A stretch of 36,142 bases of DNA from a virus: the IMG/VR virus record IMGVR_UViG_3300046558_000230, positions 1-36,142 of that record, one strand, 5' to 3'. The notes beneath the pieces are model-generated. The model had not been told where the DNA came from, made no database searches, and saw only the letters and a program-made list of their open reading frames with translations. Numbering within the stretch: the stretch's first letter is position 1; each line of letters opens with the position of its first letter. The translations under genes were made by a program, and so were the position numbers. This document shows positions 35,423-36,142 of this stretch, piece by piece.

Positions 35423-35749
35423 CTACGCAGCCCCCCACCGCCCAATTCCGGGCCGGTGGGGGGCTTTCTCGTGTTTGCCTCCACCACGGGGATACAGGGC
35501 CACCCAGACGCCACCCTGCGCCCCGTACCACTCCCGCCCATGCGCCACCGCGCGCAGCCCCTCCGTGCACATGTCGACGCGCAGGGAGTGAACAGAGTGC
35601 TTCAACAGGCACCCCCGCCACCCGGGCGGCATCCTGCCCAGCGTGCGCCGTAGAGAGCTGTTCAGGGCCCGCGCGCACTGTTCAACGTCCGGGAACTCTC
35701 CCCACGCCTGCCCGTGTTCCAGGGCACCCCACGACATGCCGATAGTCAC
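35423..35749 (-). CDS. possible minus-strand gene, hypothetical
   Basis: A 108-codon frame begins with GTG at 35749 on the minus strand. GGAGGG lies just upstream, too close for GTG and rather far from an internal ATG (codon 5). Third positions are mostly G/C, and the product (GEFPDVEQCARALNSSLRR, CLLKHSVHSLRVDMC, GREWYGAQGGVWVALY) has a plausible globular composition rather than the Arg/Pro/Gly pattern of shadow frames. Its 3' end runs into the terminator stem. It would be the only minus-strand gene. Reality is uncertain. Confidence 0.4.
   Translation of the reverse strand: MTIGMSWGALEHGQAWGEFPDVEQCARALNSSLRRTLGRMPPGWRGCLLKHSVHSLRVDMCTEGLRAVAHGREWYGAQGGVWVALYPRGGGKHEKAPHRPGIGRWGAA
35429..35465 (+). 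terminator. terminator at the end of region 3, possibly bidirectional
   Basis: AGCCCCCCACCG (35429-35440) and CGGTGGGGGGCT (35454-35465) form a perfect stem followed by TTCTCGTGTTT. It lies between the last + strand gene and a possible opposing gene. Confidence 0.88.
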
Positions 35750-35858
35750 CCCTCCAGCATGCGCCCGCCGCCGACAACAGGCGAGGGATCCGGGGCCGGG
35801 GGAAGGCTCCCCACTGCTGGCTACTGCACATGAGACACAGCTACGTCAACCCCTCTGG

Positions 35859-35888
35859 CCATGCGACCGCACACCATGCGACCGCACA
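35859..35888 (+). repeat. tandem 15-base direct repeat
   Basis: CCATGCGACCGCACA occurs twice head to tail (35859-35873, 35874-35888) without mismatch in non-coding sequence. Confidence 0.9.
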
Positions 35889-36046
35889 CCCAATGCCGTG
35901 AAACTCTCCGGCCCCCTGGTTGTCGAGTTGCTACAGTCGCGCCCCGCTCTCCATATCTCGGGACATATAAACAGGGGCGCAATTCAGCGAATAGGGCAGT
36001 GGCCGCGCATGAATAACGCTGAATAGGCATGCATGGAAACTGCCTA

Positions 36047-36076
36047 TTGACAGATGCCCGGCCGTGTGCATAGGGC
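36047..36076 (+). promoter_or_regulatory. candidate promoter reading out of the window
   Basis: TTGACA (36047-36052), 18-base spacer, TAGGGC (36071-36076; weak -10). Any gene it serves lies beyond the window. Confidence 0.35.
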
Positions 36077-36142
36077 CACGCTGCGCCCTATTGTGACGTA
36101 CCTCACTCCAGGGGTGAAGGGTGCAGATACTGGTCAGAAGCG

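Larger units (their letters stand above)
35750..36142. other. non-coding, repeat-rich right end
   Basis: No convincing coding sequence on either strand in these 393 bases. It holds a tandem 15-base repeat (35859-35888), inverted repeats ATTCAGCG/CGCTGAAT (35982-35989, 36017-36024) and AATAGGGC/GCCCTATT (35990-35997, 36085-36092), and an unusually A/T-rich patch (about 35950-36050). A promoter-like pair lies near 36047. It resembles an intergenic control or genome-end region. Confidence 0.7.

Noticed and set aside
34242-35678. 478-codon minus-strand open frame at the right end
   Set aside because: It spans three + strand genes and a terminator; no ribosome site or domain is visible and the + strand frames have better start signals.
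35643-36026. 127-codon + strand frame in the right-end region
   Set aside because: Arg/Pro/Cys-rich composition, no ribosome site, and it runs through the tandem repeat and A/T-rich patch; treated as non-coding.
1-36142. CRISPR array, tRNA, rRNA or integrase
   Set aside because: No regularly spaced repeats of array type, no cloverleaf-like sequence that I could recognise by eye, and no recombinase motifs were seen. tRNA absence is by eye only; a covariance scan would settle it.

Overview
The window looks like the right-hand part of a large, GC-rich, double-stranded DNA phage genome whose host is an actinomycete, most likely Streptomyces. The signs are strong G/C preference at third codon positions, a phage-borne WhiB regulator, a SpoVS-like protein, a TIGR04338-like/DUF2786 pair of the kind common in actinophages, and dense stop/start overlaps (ATGA, GTGA, TAATG). 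All but one supported gene read on the + strand. I see no terminase, capsid, portal or tail gene, no integrase, no tRNA and no CRISPR array. The host and phage group are inferences; no database could be searched.

Region 1 (1-11.9 kb) is a tightly packed replication, recombination and nucleotide-metabolism block: DNA polymerase I (5' end outside the window), a zinc-ribbon protein, B12-dependent ribonucleotide reductase, a staphylococcal-nuclease-like protein, RecA, a PD-(D/E)XK resolvase-like nuclease, WhiB, a Cas4-like nuclease with an FeS-type cysteine set, RNA ligase, ThyX, dNMP kinase and an endonuclease VII-like HNH enzyme. NrdJ, ThyX and the dNMP kinase supply dNTPs. The polymerase, RecA and nucleases replicate, recombine and process the DNA. 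A terminator at 11.9 kb closes the block.

Region 2 (12.0-23.6 kb) begins with a SpoVS-like gene. Small proteins of unknown role follow, then a CHAP endolysin, a secreted transglycosylase-like protein, a nucleotidyltransferase-like protein, a ParB-like protein, small membrane proteins and a TGT/DpdA-like protein with a cysteine-rich tail. Strong hairpin terminators lie at 16.4, 18.1 and 23.6 kb.

Region 3 (23.6-35.5 kb) is organised differently. It is a series of short cistrons, many with their own sigma70-like promoter (TTGACA-17-TAnnnT, the -35 often inside a palindrome) followed by a repeated untranslated leader ending in CACCAGGAGG before the start codon. The genes are mostly small accessory proteins, including a TIGR04338-like metallopeptidase, a DUF2786 protein, a Zn/OB-fold protein and a protein with an HDVFGH motif. 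The right end (35.75-36.14 kb) is non-coding and repeat-rich.

The most unusual signal is the 9-mer CTTCATACC. It occurs 13 times exactly between 3.2 and 23.3 kb, plus two variants changed only in the last two bases. It is always on the coding strand, always in the same codon phase (Leu-His-Thr) and in otherwise unrelated genes. It is absent from region 3. One copy sits in a ten-codon reading frame just upstream of recA, followed by a possible -1 slippery site.
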